This document shows positions 9,240 through 18,476 of a stretch of 51,731 bases of DNA, one piece after another. Position numbers and translations under genes: made by a program. Where the stretch lies: positions 1 through 51,731 of the forward strand of contig CACETT010000005.1 of NCBI GenBank assembly GCA_902562525.1, given 5' to 3'. Below the pieces are notes generated by a model. It saw only the letters and a program-made list of their open reading frames with translations. It did not search any database and was not told where the DNA came from. This DNA is from an uncultured Alphaproteobacteria bacterium (GTDB taxonomy: Bacteria > Pseudomonadota > Alphaproteobacteria > UBA7887). Position 1 is the first letter of the stretch; the number at the start of each line of letters is the position of its first letter.

Positions 9240-9881
9240 CTAATCATATACTCCGTAACGGTAGTCCTTTCTAAGTTCATCAAATGTAGTGAATCGAAAA
9301 AGCTTTTTGTGAAGGTCGAGGCCGTGCGAGTGGTTGTGAAGAGAAACTTTCGTTTGGTGTCCGTCGGGGTCGGTGATGGTCCACCCTGTTAGCTGCATGG
9401 GATTTTCTGTGAAAGATAACGTAACCGCTCCTGCTTTGAAGTCGTCTTCATCAACGAGAGTAATGTGGAGCAAATCAGGTTCGCGGCTAACAGCGTTTAC
9501 AATCATGTCTTTGGTTAAATCCACATCTTCTCTCAGTAGAAAACGAAAGGGACCTGACTCGTATGAATATTTTGATATTTGATCTATGTCGCGGTCGATA
9601 AAGATCAAATAGGTTCCATCCGCAACGAGTAATAGGTTATTTGGGGGTGCGTATTCTACGCGAAGATGCCTGGGGCGCTGAACCCAAATCCAGCCTTCAG
9701 AATAATGGCCATCGGGCGAAACCTGGATAAATTGGGCCTGGTATGTGTCAAGTTCATTTAAGAAATTCTCCGCAGAGCGTATATCGGCCTGGTCTATTTC
9801 TGACCACTCAAGTGCGTAGGCTCTCGAAGGGCTATTAAGGGTAAGGGCACAAAATAGAACAAATACAATCAAACTAGTCAT
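9240..9881 (-). CDS. lolA: Outer-membrane lipoprotein carrier protein LolA
   Basis: This 213-residue periplasmic chaperone ferries lipoproteins from LolCDE to the outer membrane. It has a cleavable signal (SLIVFVLFCALTLNSPSRA then AYA/L), followed by the LolA half-barrel, with YQAQFIQVSPDGHYSEGWIW and RPRHLRVEYAPPN near residues 47-85. I start at the ATG at 9881 because AAAGGG lies 6 bases upstream; an in-frame ATG at 9887 would abut that Shine-Dalgarno sequence. It follows ftsK on the same strand with about 47 bp between them, the usual alphaproteobacterial ftsK-lolA arrangement. Confidence 0.92.
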   Translation of the reverse strand: MTSLIVFVLFCALTLNSPSRAYALEWSEIDQADIRSAENFLNELDTYQAQFIQVSPDGHYSEGWIWVQRPRHLRVEYAPPNNLLLVADGTYLIFIDRDIDQISKYSYESGPFRFLLREDVDLTKDMIVNAVSREPDLLHITLVDEDDFKAGAVTLSFTENPMQLTGWTITDPDGHQTKVSLHNHSHGLDLHKKLFRFTTFDELRKDYRYGVYD

Positions 9882-9928
9882 GTCCATCCCTTTAGTTTTA
9901 GACCGCGGAAGTCAAACTCTGAGAAATA

Positions 9929-12277
9929 TTAGGTTTCGGATGAGGGGATCAGGATTTCCCTTTTCCCAACGTGGTTTGCAGAGCTTACCACCCCTTCTGA
10001 CTCCATTCTTTCTATAAGCCGTGCTGCTCTATTATAGCCGATTTGTAAATGCCGTTGCACGAAGCTTGTTGACGCCTTTCTTTGGGACAGTACAAGCTGC
10101 AAGGCTTTATCATATAGCTCATCTTGCACGATATTCTCCCCAGGCCCCGCTGCAGCGTCTTCCGTGGGATCTTCCGTGACCTCTGCAAGGTATTCAGGCG
10201 CACCCTGCTCACGTAGAAAGTTGGCTACAAACTCTACCTCGTCCTCGCTTACAAAAGGCCCGTGTACTCTTTTCAGTTGGCCCCCACCAGCCATATACAA
10301 CATGTCACCCATACCCAATAATTGTTCTGCCCCCTGTTCTCCCAAAATAGTGCGGCTATCGATTTTGGAGGTAACTTGAAAGCTAATCCTTGTAGGTAAA
10401 TTTGCTTTAATGGTTCCCGTTATAACGTCAACTGACGGGCGTTGCGTTGCTATAATGAGGTGGATACCAGCGGCCCGCGCTTTCTGTGCTAAGGATTGTA
10501 CAGCGATTTCTATCTCCTTCCCTGCTACTAACATGAGATCGGCCATTTCATCGACCACCACTACCAATAACGGCAATGGCTCCATGTCTAGGAGTTGTTC
10601 CTCGTAGACTGGAACGCCAGTCTCGTGGTCAAAGCCTGTCTGTACAGTCCGAGTTAACTGTTGGCCTTTTATAGCCGCTTCCTGTACCCGCTTGTTGTAG
10701 CCTGCAATGTTTCGGACATTCAAATTTGACATGAGGCGGTACCGTTCATTCATTTCTTTCACCGCCCATTTAAGTGCTACAACAGCTTTCTTTGGTTCTG
10801 TAACAACAGGATGAAGAAGATGCGGTATCCCATCATATACTGATAACTCGAGCATTTTTGGGTCGATCATTATCAGCCTACAGGACTCAGGTGGTAGACG
10901 ATACACCAGGGACAGTATCATGCTGTTTATAGCGACGGACTTGCCGGATCCAGTGGTGCCGGCGACTAGCAGGTGTGGCATCCTTGTTAGGTCCTCGACA
11001 ATTGGTGTCCCCCCAATATCTTTGCCCAGGGCTAACGGCAATTGATGGGCGGCATTCTCGAAATCGGCACTTCCGAGCAGTTCCCTGAGATAAACTGTTT
11101 GGCGACTTGGGTTAGGCAGCTCGATTCCGATGGCGCTCTCGCCAGGTATTACGGCTACTCGAGCGGATATTCTGCTCATGGATCTTGCTATATCATCAGA
11201 AAGGGCAATTACGCGAGCTGCCCGGGTTCCGCTCTCAGGTATAAATTCATGCCTCGTGACGACGGGCCCTATCCTGCTGGCTTCGATCGCACCATCCACT
11301 TTATACTCCCTAAGAGCATTAACGAGTGACTCTCTTTCCGTTTCTTCAGCTCCTCTATCTACATTATTTCCTCTGGGTGTGTCTGGAGCTGCCAACAGGT
11401 TTAAGGGAGGTAATTCGGTACGTTTTTTATCCAGCCTCAAATTTCCTTGGCGTTCCCTGGTCTCCCGGGTTCCGGCCCTTACCCGATCCGGCTCTTTCAC
11501 CTGAGAGGAGCTTACCGAGGAGGCGCGGAGCCTGGGCTCAACGCGGGCTTTGGGTGGTTTGCGGTGCCGTTGCTTAGCGGCAGATCTCATTCTCTTTTTT
11601 TGGACACTTTGCGCAGTGAATGGTCCCACTACATTTCTAACACCATGCCAGCTGCCTAGAACTAGCCAATGGATTGATTTCCACACCAGGGTAAGTAAGG
11701 CTTTCCAGTCCTCCCATGGCACCCCTAAAGTAAGTGGAAGGGTGGCCACTGTAATAACACCGAACAAGATAGGCAGAATCCAAAATGGAATGTTCAAAGC
11801 ACTAGCCGCCAGCAGTTGTTTGCGTTCCATTAGGTCTCCCACAAAGCCGGCTGGTCCTATGTTCCCAGATGGGTTTAGGGGAAGGGCGTCAGGTATAAAA
11901 GCAATGGCAGCCGCAGCTGTCAGCATAAGCAAGGGGGCGGCCGTTATTCTGAGCCATGCGAGATCGAGAGTATGACGACGTATTAGACTCCACCCCCAGC
12001 CACACAAAGCGAGCGCGGGAATAATGGATACTGCACCAAACGAGTCGATCATTATTTCAGATATATATGATCCCCCTAGGCCCAACCAATTCTTTGGAGC
12101 TGTGCCTGTGGCGTGATTGTAGGATGGGTCGGCGGAATTATAGGAGATTAGGGCGGCCATAAGGGATGCAGCTGCAATTACAAGAATCGCGCCCAGCAAT
12201 TCATAGGCCCTGCGGCGAGCGAAGGCCGCTGTGCCTGCGGGTAAAAGGGAAGGGTAGCGATGAGCTGACCGTGCCAT
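9929..12277 (-). CDS. ftsK: DNA translocase FtsK
   Basis: This 782-residue protein links division to chromosome segregation. Four hydrophobic segments occupy roughly the first 200 residues and anchor it at the septum. A short basic, proline-containing linker follows, then the RecA-like motor with Walker A AGTTGSGKS at about residue 440 and Walker B PLLVVVVDEMADLM. The ATQRPSVDVITGTIKANLPTR block is also present. The C-terminal gamma winged helix, which reads KOPS sites, includes SFVQRHLQIGYNRAARLIERME. Full length for alphaproteobacterial FtsK. It lies 9 bp after the aminotransferase stop, so cotranscription is likely. Confidence 0.97.
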   Translation of the reverse strand: MARSAHRYPSLLPAGTAAFARRRAYELLGAILVIAAASLMAALISYNSADPSYNHATGTAPKNWLGLGGSYISEIMIDSFGAVSIIPALALCGWGWSLIRRHTLDLAWLRITAAPLLMLTAAAAIAFIPDALPLNPSGNIGPAGFVGDLMERKQLLAASALNIPFWILPILFGVITVATLPLTLGVPWEDWKALLTLVWKSIHWLVLGSWHGVRNVVGPFTAQSVQKKRMRSAAKQRHRKPPKARVEPRLRASSVSSSQVKEPDRVRAGTRETRERQGNLRLDKKRTELPPLNLLAAPDTPRGNNVDRGAEETERESLVNALREYKVDGAIEASRIGPVVTRHEFIPESGTRAARVIALSDDIARSMSRISARVAVIPGESAIGIELPNPSRQTVYLRELLGSADFENAAHQLPLALGKDIGGTPIVEDLTRMPHLLVAGTTGSGKSVAINSMILSLVYRLPPESCRLIMIDPKMLELSVYDGIPHLLHPVVTEPKKAVVALKWAVKEMNERYRLMSNLNVRNIAGYNKRVQEAAIKGQQLTRTVQTGFDHETGVPVYEEQLLDMEPLPLLVVVVDEMADLMLVAGKEIEIAVQSLAQKARAAGIHLIIATQRPSVDVITGTIKANLPTRISFQVTSKIDSRTILGEQGAEQLLGMGDMLYMAGGGQLKRVHGPFVSEDEVEFVANFLREQGAPEYLAEVTEDPTEDAAAGPGENIVQDELYDKALQLVLSQRKASTSFVQRHLQIGYNRAARLIERMESEGVVSSANHVGKREILIPSSET

Positions 12278-12286
12278 GTTCTTACT

Positions 12287-13471
12287 TTACAGCAAAGCCT
12301 CTATTCGGCGAAGGCCTTCCGCAGTTTTCTGTCGAGAATGCACCAATGCCACTCTTATATATGAAGCCCCTGGGGCATCTCCGTTTTCCGCGCTGAGAAA
12401 CCTACCCGGCATTACTTTCACCCCGGTTTCCTGCCAGAGAGCCTGAGTGACCGCTTCTCCGTCACCGACATTTAGCCAAAGATAGAACCCGCCGTCTGGT
12501 TTGTAGAAGCATGGGTGCTTGCTGAGTAATCTCTCGGCGTCCTCAAACTTCTCTTGGTAAAGCGTGCGATTGACTTCAACATGGGTTTCATCTTTCCAGA
12601 GGGCGGCTGCTGCTGCTAACACTGGGCCAGGGCTGGCATTACCGGTGTATTGACGCAGCTGTCCAAATGACTGGATGAGCTGCTGATCTCCGGCTACGAA
12701 GCCGGAGCGGAGTCCAGGCACATTTGATCTCTTAGATAAGGAATGAAAGGTCAATATATTTTTGGGTACCGCATTTAGCTGGTCGCACGCAGTTAAAACT
12801 CCTGGTAATGGCCTTCCAGAGTATATTTCAGAATAACATTCATCGACTGCAAGAACGAAATCGTACTTCCTCGCCATTTCAATATACTGGCTAAATTGCT
12901 GTGGTGTTGCCGCGGCCCCTTGCGGGTTTGAAGGGCTACATACATAGGTTAAGGCCGTTCTCTGGAGAGTTTCTTCCGGCAGGCGCGACAAATCTGGTAA
13001 AAAGCCGGTTTCCTCCGAAGTTGGCATATATACGGGCTCAGCCCCTGCCATAAGAGCCGCTCCCGAATAGATCTGGTAAAACGGGTCTGGCATCAATACA
13101 GCAGGTCTAGGCCCTTTGGTCCCTTGCGGGGTAGCCAAAAGAGCAATTGAAAATAGTGCCTCCCGGGTCCCGGAAACGGGCAAAATATTTCTATTAGGGT
13201 CGATCTGGACGGACGTCAGGCCATACCGTCGAACTAACCAATCAGCAATAGATTCCCGGAGTTCCCTGGTGCCGGGTGTGGGCGGATATTTTCCCCACAG
13301 CCTGGAATTTTCTGCCAAGACTTGGTTCACAAACTCTGGATATGGATGCTGGGGCTCGCCAATCGACATTATCAGTTGTTCCTGCCCGACGGGGGGCTGA
13401 ATATCCGCCAATAATGCATTCAGCCTTCGGAAGGGATAATCCCGCAATAAGCTAAGCCGTTCATTAATCAT
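12287..13471 (-). CDS. Class I/II PLP-dependent aminotransferase, DapC-like
   Basis: About 394 residues with the fold-type I pattern: a substrate-lid N-terminus (PPVGQEQLIMSIGEPQHPYP), CSPSNPQGA, AVDECYSEIYSG, and the Schiff-base lysine in HSLSKRSNVPGLRSGF at about residue 245. An R-V-A-L-V terminal region follows. The best match is succinyldiaminopimelate aminotransferase (DapC) of the lysine and peptidoglycan pathway, but subfamily assignment by eye is unsafe. A GTG at 13486 opens the frame; the ATG at 13471 gives the usual MINERL...YPFRRLNALL N-terminus and is preferred. It lies directly upstream of ftsK. A strong hairpin separates it from amtB. Confidence 0.85.
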   Translation of the reverse strand: MINERLSLLRDYPFRRLNALLADIQPPVGQEQLIMSIGEPQHPYPEFVNQVLAENSRLWGKYPPTPGTRELRESIADWLVRRYGLTSVQIDPNRNILPVSGTREALFSIALLATPQGTKGPRPAVLMPDPFYQIYSGAALMAGAEPVYMPTSEETGFLPDLSRLPEETLQRTALTYVCSPSNPQGAAATPQQFSQYIEMARKYDFVLAVDECYSEIYSGRPLPGVLTACDQLNAVPKNILTFHSLSKRSNVPGLRSGFVAGDQQLIQSFGQLRQYTGNASPGPVLAAAAALWKDETHVEVNRTLYQEKFEDAERLLSKHPCFYKPDGGFYLWLNVGDGEAVTQALWQETGVKVMPGRFLSAENGDAPGASYIRVALVHSRQKTAEGLRRIEALL

Positions 13472-13562
13472 AGTTGCATTTACCACGAGGCTAGGACCAA
13501 GATCTCTGATACTTGGACATTAAACTACCAGGTTATACTATCAAGCAACCTTACAACGAAAG

Positions 13563-13587
13563 GTGGCGGCCCAAGAGGGGCCGCCAC
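13563..13587 (-). terminator. Strong hairpin, probable terminator after amtB
   Basis: The arms GTGGCGGCCC and GGGCCGCCAC pair perfectly over 10 bp around the 5-base loop AAGAG. The hairpin lies 32 bp past the amtB stop and about 90 bp upstream of the aminotransferase start. In the amtB direction it is followed by CTTTCGTTGT, only moderately T-rich, so it may terminate weakly or protect the 3' end. It explains how amtB could be regulated apart from the ftsK group. Confidence 0.7.
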
Positions 13588-13618
13588 GATATTGCTGTGT
13601 AGTTAACCAACTAAGAGG

Positions 13619-14911
13619 CTAAAGCTCGTACCCTCTTTCCCCGTGGGTTACGATATCTAGCCCGTCCGTTTCTTCTTCTTGGCTCGCCCGGAGGCCGACT
13701 GTAGCTTGAAGGATTTTGGCTATGATAAGTGTAGCGACACCAGACCAGACCAGGGTCGCGATTACGCCTGTAAGTTGAACGCCAAACTGTCCTCCCATGG
13801 TCATGTCTGAGAGCCCTAATCCCCCTAGGGCCACTGTCCCAAATATAGCGGTGAGAAGTGTGCCCATGGCGCCACCAACACCATGAACCGCAAACACATC
13901 CAGAGAATCATCAATCTTCAGGGCATTTTTCACTATTCCGCACATATAGTAGCAGACGAGCCCGGCTGCAACGCCAATGAAGAGGGCGCCCATGGGCCCA
14001 ACGAAACCCGAGGCTGGGGTTATGGTGGCTAAACCCGCTATGGCGCCAGTTGCTATTCCAACCAGCGTGGGCTTTCCATGTTTCAGCCACTCGATCAACA
14101 TCCACGTGAATGCGGCAGTTGCTGCAGAAATATGTGTTACGGTCATGGCCATTCCTGCGGCTTCTCCTGCAGCCAGTGCGCTACCGGCGTTGAAGCCGTA
14201 CCAACCGACCCATAGCATCGCGGCCCCGATCATAACTAGTACGGGGCTGTGAGGGCGTTTGATGTCTCCTGGGAAGCCAGCGCGTGGACCAAGGACAGCC
14301 GCTAGCACGAGAGCCGAGATACCGCAGGTCATATGGACCACTAGACCTCCAGCAAAGTCCTGGACACCCATATTTCCGAGCCACCCGCCTCCCCAGACCC
14401 AGTGGGCTACTGGAGCATAAACAACTATGGACCAGAGCAAGCTAAAAAGAAGTACTGCACTAAATTTAATTCGCTCGACAAAGGCACCGACTATAAGGGC
14501 AGGAGTAATAATTGCGAACGTCATTTGAAACATAAAGAACACAGTTTCTGGCAGATCTCCCGACATTGACGTTAGGCCGACGCCCGCCAAAAATGCTTTG
14601 CCAAGCCCTCCGACATAATCGTTTCCATCGCTGAAGGCTAAACTGTATGTGCAAACAAACCACAACACAGAGGCAAGGCAGCAGATAGCAAAGCAATGCA
14701 TCAAAACAGATACGACGTTCTGCGCGCGCACTAGCCCTGCATAAAAGAGTGCTAGTCCAGGCATTGTCATAAACAGGACTAAGGCGGTACAGGTCAGGAT
14801 CCATGCAGTGTTCGCGCCAGACAAGGCGGCATCTTGCGCAAGGGCTGGCCCTGCAATAAGAGACAGTCCCAGCGTTAGCGCAGGACCAGATAAGTAGTTC
14901 GTTAGCCGCAT
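13619..14911 (-). CDS. amtB: Ammonium transporter AmtB
   Basis: This 430-residue Amt/Rh channel begins with a cleavable signal (LTLGLSLIAGPALA then QDAA), followed by about 11 membrane segments. Recognised parts are FYAGLVRAQNVVSVLMHC, the FQMTFAIITPALIVGAFVERIKF pore region, and the twin-histidine positions in VHMTCG and FAVHGVGGAMG. It conducts ammonium under nitrogen limitation. No glnK lies on either side, although glnK-amtB is the usual pair. A candidate sigma-54 element sits 39-54 bp upstream, consistent with NtrC control. A 10-bp hairpin follows the gene. Confidence 0.96.
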   Translation of the reverse strand: MRLTNYLSGPALTLGLSLIAGPALAQDAALSGANTAWILTCTALVLFMTMPGLALFYAGLVRAQNVVSVLMHCFAICCLASVLWFVCTYSLAFSDGNDYVGGLGKAFLAGVGLTSMSGDLPETVFFMFQMTFAIITPALIVGAFVERIKFSAVLLFSLLWSIVVYAPVAHWVWGGGWLGNMGVQDFAGGLVVHMTCGISALVLAAVLGPRAGFPGDIKRPHSPVLVMIGAAMLWVGWYGFNAGSALAAGEAAGMAMTVTHISAATAAFTWMLIEWLKHGKPTLVGIATGAIAGLATITPASGFVGPMGALFIGVAAGLVCYYMCGIVKNALKIDDSLDVFAVHGVGGAMGTLLTAIFGTVALGGLGLSDMTMGGQFGVQLTGVIATLVWSGVATLIIAKILQATVGLRASQEEETDGLDIVTHGERGYEL

Positions 14912-14949
14912 AGTGTTTTCTTACCCTCTTCTTTTGCCATTCAATACTT

Positions 14950-14965
14950 TGCGTTGACCGTACCA
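14950..14965 (-). promoter_or_regulatory. Candidate sigma-54 (-24/-12) promoter of amtB
   Basis: On the minus strand the sequence reads TGGTAC-GGTCA-ACGC-A. The -24 GG and -12 GC dinucleotides are present with the required 10 bases between them; TGGTAC matches 5 of 6 of TGGCAC, and the -12 part keeps only GC. Transcription would start near 14939, leaving about 27 bases of leader with a GAGGG ribosome site before the amtB ATG. Nitrogen-regulated sigma-54 control is common for amtB. I did not identify NtrC sites upstream. Confidence 0.45.
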
Positions 14966-15093
14966 GAAAGATCTCAGACCCGAAGCGGACCATCCAGGCA
15001 CAATACCATGGCGATTATGCTCAATATTCGATCATTAACCGTTGGGCCTTTTGTACAACCGCATAAATATTAGTCAAGAGCATATATCTGAGT

Positions 15094-16455
15094 TTAGCCC
15101 TGGCCAGAGCCCAAGGCCTTTTCAATCGTTGCGGCTATTCGGAGCAGCCTGTTGTCGTGTCCAGCAGGTGCCATCACCATAAGGCCACATGGGATATCTC
15201 CCGGGATTGGAAGGGTTACGGCGCAGCATGGCAGTATGTTGCCTAGTGTTGTGTTGCGGAGCGCTAACATGTTTGCGATACGATAGGCTTCTGGATCTTG
15301 TTCAATGCTCTTAAGCGTTGGTGGAAGTATTGCTACCGTTGGCATTACCATCGCATCGAAACCTGCAAGCTTCGCATAGAGAGCTGGTGCCTGTTTCCGG
15401 ACCTCGGCCCGAACTATTTCTACATCAGGCGCTGACATCTCTCGACCTTGGTGAAAACGTGCTAAGACATTTGGATCTATGGCCGCGCCTTTGGTGTCTA
15501 CCAAATGGCGCCACGTTGTGTAGGCCTCTGCCGTAGCAATACCACCGTGTTTTATTGCGTCGGTAATTTCATCGAACGCCTGCACGGTGTCGTGGACCAC
15601 CGCGGCCCCTAAGCTAGCGAGGGCGTCGAGGGCTTTGCGAGTGTTTGACTCGACTTTCGGATCAGCCTGATCCCACACTACATTGGTTGGGGACAGAAGG
15701 CGGAGCCGATTAACCGGGTTACGGCCTTCTAAGTCCACGGGAATACGGGCCCCCAAGATTCCGAATATTTCGGCGGCATCAGCTACACTCTTAGTTAGCG
15801 GTCCAACGGTGTCTAGGGTTGGAGATAGTGGCAGGACCCCATCGAGTGGGAGTGCACCATATGAAGTTTTGAGGCCCACGAGACAATTCCATGCTGCTGG
15901 CACTCGCACTGATCCACCAGTGTCGGATCCTATTGCCGCGGCGGCCAGCCCGGTTGCAACGGAGACCGCTGCGCCGCAAGAGGAACCGCCGGGAGCGCGA
16001 GGTGCATCCTTCATAACAGCATTCGGCGGGGTGCCGGTATGAGGATTGCTGCCAATTCCACCCAGCGCGAATTGGACGGTATTGGTTTTACCTAGGCAGA
16101 CTAGGCCAGCCATTGTAGCTCGCTTAAGCACTAGGGCATCTGTCGTGGGTGTTCGCCCTACCAGCAAAGGAGAGCCCCCTTCGGTCGGAATATTGGCAGT
16201 ATCGTATAGGTCCTTCCAAGATATTGGCACACCGTCCAGCCGGCTTCGGGTCATTCCTGTCCTAACTCGCACTCTTGCAGCCTCAGCTTCTTCCAAAGCG
16301 CGGGCCTTCGTGTGGCGGACATAAATTGAGCGGGCTCCATCATGATCTTTGATGCGTTCGAGAAAATATTCCGCTAATTCCACAGGGTCGATGAAGTTTG
16401 TTGCTATTTTGTGTCCTAGCTCAAGCGCGGTCATCGTTTCCCAGTTATTTTGCAT
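15094..16455 (-). CDS. Amidase-signature-family hydrolase
   Basis: This 453-residue protein has the amidase-signature Ser-cisSer-Lys triad elements: the lysine in VPISWKDLYD, the Gly/Ser-rich GGSSCGAAVSVATG, and GSDTGGSVRVPAAWN with the nucleophilic serine. Members hydrolyse amides or act as GatA, AtzF and relatives. No GatB or GatC lies nearby, so I do not call it GatA, and the substrate cannot be read from sequence. The ATG follows GGAAAGG by about 7 bases. Its neighbour is amtB, so a link to ammonia release and nitrogen scavenging is possible but only inferred from adjacency. Confidence 0.88.
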   Translation of the reverse strand: MQNNWETMTALELGHKIATNFIDPVELAEYFLERIKDHDGARSIYVRHTKARALEEAEAARVRVRTGMTRSRLDGVPISWKDLYDTANIPTEGGSPLLVGRTPTTDALVLKRATMAGLVCLGKTNTVQFALGGIGSNPHTGTPPNAVMKDAPRAPGGSSCGAAVSVATGLAAAAIGSDTGGSVRVPAAWNCLVGLKTSYGALPLDGVLPLSPTLDTVGPLTKSVADAAEIFGILGARIPVDLEGRNPVNRLRLLSPTNVVWDQADPKVESNTRKALDALASLGAAVVHDTVQAFDEITDAIKHGGIATAEAYTTWRHLVDTKGAAIDPNVLARFHQGREMSAPDVEIVRAEVRKQAPALYAKLAGFDAMVMPTVAILPPTLKSIEQDPEAYRIANMLALRNTTLGNILPCCAVTLPIPGDIPCGLMVMAPAGHDNRLLRIAATIEKALGSGQG

Positions 16456-16511
16456 TGTCAGCCTTTCCTTCGGGTTCGTGTAGCGGGTATGAAATAGCCT
16501 GTGAGAGGATC

Positions 16512-16534
16512 TTGGAATAGTTTAATATTTCCAA
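16512..16534. promoter_or_regulatory. Inverted repeat upstream of ubiH-like gene
   Basis: The arms TTGGAA and TTCCAA are separated by an 11-base AT-rich spacer in the divergent space between the amidase gene and the monooxygenase gene. Such a dyad could be an operator, but arms this short also occur by chance. Nothing else in the roughly 140-bp gap looks regulatory. Confidence 0.25.
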
Positions 16535-16593
16535 TATTCTGCTGCCGAGAACCGAGTTGTGTCTAATATGAGTTGGTAGGGTGGTGTAACGAA

Positions 16594-17820
16594 TTGAGTC
16601 CGATTGATGATAGTCTAATCGCAGAAATTTTGATAGTTGGTGGTGGGTTGGTTGGGCTTACCTTAGCCATCTCGGCCGCCCAGTCAGGTTTTCGAGTAGT
16701 GGTGATTGATCGAGATGTGCCAGACAATTCGACAGGCGCAGACTTCGATGGTCGCGTTTCATCAGTTGCTGCAGGATCCGCCAATTTGTTTAAAGCCCTA
16801 GGATTGTGGGGAATGGTTTCGTCAGAAGCCCAGCCCATCCACCAAATTCGTGTTTCTGACGGGCAGGCGCCGAGATTTCTGCACTATGACAGTGATGACC
16901 TCGGCGGACAGGCAATGGGGTACATTGTGGAAAACCGGATTCTGCGCCAGGCCCTTCATGAAGCAGTTAAACGTGAAGACAGGATAGTCTTGAAAACGGG
17001 AACCTCCCTGGAAAAACTAGAGACGGATTCTTTTCGAGTAGCGGCAACGTTGTCTGACGGGACTTTAGTGCGGGCCCCGTTGGCGGTGGCAGCTGACGGT
17101 AGAGACTCTTCCGTCAGGCTCTCTTCTGGCATTGGAGCGACGTGCAAAGAGTACGGGCAGATGGGAATAGTTTGTACGGTGGCACATGAATTTGACCATG
17201 AAGGAATAGCCCACGAGCGCTTTCTACGTGGTGGTCCCTTTGCAATATTGCCGATGAAAGGAAAGAAGTCGTCTCTGGTATGGGTTGAAAAAACTGAACT
17301 AGCGCGGGAACTGCTTCGACTGAAAGCAGAGGCTTTTCTGGATGAGTTGAGGTGGCGGTTTGGCGATTTTCTTGGAGACTTGGGCCTGGCCGGAAGGGTC
17401 TGGTCTTATCCTCTTAGCCTTAGTATGGCGAGAGATCTCGTGGCCCAGCGAATAGTCTTAGTTGGTGATGCCGCTCACGCAATCCACCCCATTGCCGGTC
17501 AGGGCCTGAATTTAGGGCTCAGGGATGCGGCGGTATTAGTGGAGGTTATGGATGATGCTCGGTCCATCGGTCTCGATATCGGCGACCAGGGGACCTTGCG
17601 CCGCTATAGCCGGTGGAGGAGGTTTGATGGATTGACTATGGCGTTGGTCACCGATGGCTTAAATAGGTTGTTTGCTCATGACAGTGAGATTTTCCGGGTC
17701 ATGCGAAATGCTGGGCTGACCGCGGTGAATAGCAATAGGCCACTAAAGGCTCTCTTTCAAAAGCATGCGATGGGCCTTTTGGGCAAGCTACCGAAACTTT
17801 TAGAAGGGGAGCGTTTGTGA
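16594..17820 (+). CDS. UbiH/UbiF-family FAD-dependent monooxygenase
   Basis: About 408 residues. The N-terminal FAD-binding motif ILIVGGGLVGLTLAI, the mid-protein PLAVAADGRDSSVR and the C-terminal GDAAHAIHPIAGQGLNLGLRDA are the three signatures of aromatic-ring hydroxylases. The ubiquinone-pathway subgroup (UbiH/F/L) is most likely; which ring carbon it hydroxylates cannot be read. There is no usable ATG: the one at 16568 runs straight into a stop. A TTG at 16594 preceded by GGTAGGGTGG, or a TTG at 16573, must serve, and I prefer 16594. It converges on the DUF971 gene with 5 bp between ends. Confidence 0.9.
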   Translation: MSPIDDSLIAEILIVGGGLVGLTLAISAAQSGFRVVVIDRDVPDNSTGADFDGRVSSVAAGSANLFKALGLWGMVSSEAQPIHQIRVSDGQAPRFLHYDSDDLGGQAMGYIVENRILRQALHEAVKREDRIVLKTGTSLEKLETDSFRVAATLSDGTLVRAPLAVAADGRDSSVRLSSGIGATCKEYGQMGIVCTVAHEFDHEGIAHERFLRGGPFAILPMKGKKSSLVWVEKTELARELLRLKAEAFLDELRWRFGDFLGDLGLAGRVWSYPLSLSMARDLVAQRIVLVGDAAHAIHPIAGQGLNLGLRDAAVLVEVMDDARSIGLDIGDQGTLRRYSRWRRFDGLTMALVTDGLNRLFAHDSEIFRVMRNAGLTAVNSNRPLKALFQKHAMGLLGKLPKLLEGERL

Positions 17821-17825
17821 TAGGC

Positions 17826-18191
17826 TTAGGGATCTCTGCTAAGGCCGGCATCTGACAGGGATTTTAGATACTTAGCCCAGATATCCTCTGCGTTGTTTCC
17901 AAGAAACTTTAGGTACTCCCACGAATATATTCCTGAGTCGTGAAAATCGTCGAAGCGTATACGGATTGCATAGTTGCCGACGTTTTCAACGCCCAGAAAG
18001 CCGACGTGGCGTCTTTTGGGGACGAGTTTTTTTTCTTTTGCACTGTGACCTTGGACTTCAGCAGAGGGGCTCTCGACCCTTAAAAGTTCCGCCGGAAGGC
18101 TGTAGGATTTTCCATCACGAAAATCTATTTCTAATATTTTTTCCTTAGTTTTAACTCGAATGCCAGTTGGCATAGATGGAGATAAGTTCAC
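17826..18191 (-). CDS. DUF971 domain protein
   Basis: This 121-residue protein matches DUF971, the domain also found at the N-terminus of gamma-butyrobetaine hydroxylases. It has [26 protein letters not shown] (quoted as two short runs: [20 protein letters not shown] and ESPSAE), then [20 protein letters not shown] near residues 72-91 and YSWEYLKFL. Stand-alone proteins of this kind have been linked to Fe-S cluster biology in some bacteria; that is not shown here. The start is a GTG overlapping the Trm112-like stop as GTGA, suggesting translational coupling; an in-frame ATG at 18173 has no ribosome site. Confidence 0.87.
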   Translation of the reverse strand: MNLSPSMPTGIRVKTKEKILEIDFRDGKSYSLPAELLRVESPSAEVQGHSAKEKKLVPKRRHVGFLGVENVGNYAIRIRFDDFHDSGIYSWEYLKFLGNNAEDIWAKYLKSLSDAGLSRDP

Positions 18192-18415
18192 TCCTGCGTT
18201 CCCGTTTCCAGTGGGCGAGCCTCTTCGGCAAGCATGATTGGTATGCCCTCCCTGATGGGGAATGCCAGACCGGCTTTCTTACTTATGAGCTCTTGGGCCT
18301 GTTCATCGTATTGTAATGGGCCATGGGTTACGGGACACACTAGCACTTCAAGTAGTTTGGGGTTCACTTTTGGACCTTTTTGCTGAGCATTAGGTGGCTT
18401 GGGATCTTTTTCCAT
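18188..18415 (-). CDS. Trm112-like small protein
   Basis: About 75 residues with the Trm112 family pattern: [15 protein letters not shown], then [21 protein letters not shown]. In bacteria these are short stand-alone proteins (YcaR type), and the eukaryotic relatives activate methyltransferases. Only one cysteine of the usual first zinc pair is evident (CPVT), so metal binding may be lost. I start at the ATG at 18415, which follows AGGGAG by 11 bases; the longer frame opens only with a TTG at 18451. It overlaps the DUF971 gene by 4 bp and follows the LON-domain gene. Confidence 0.87.
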   Translation of the reverse strand: MEKDPKPPNAQQKGPKVNPKLLEVLVCPVTHGPLQYDEQAQELISKKAGLAFPIREGIPIMLAEEARPLETGTQE

Positions 18416-18476
18416 CAGAAATGTTTCTCCCTGGTAAAAATTGCGCGCCAATTTTGTTTGCGTGGCGCCCTAAGGT

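Noticed and set aside
14912-15093. glnK upstream of amtB
   Set aside because: The 182-bp gap is too short for a PII protein and shows no reading frame with its T-loop motif.
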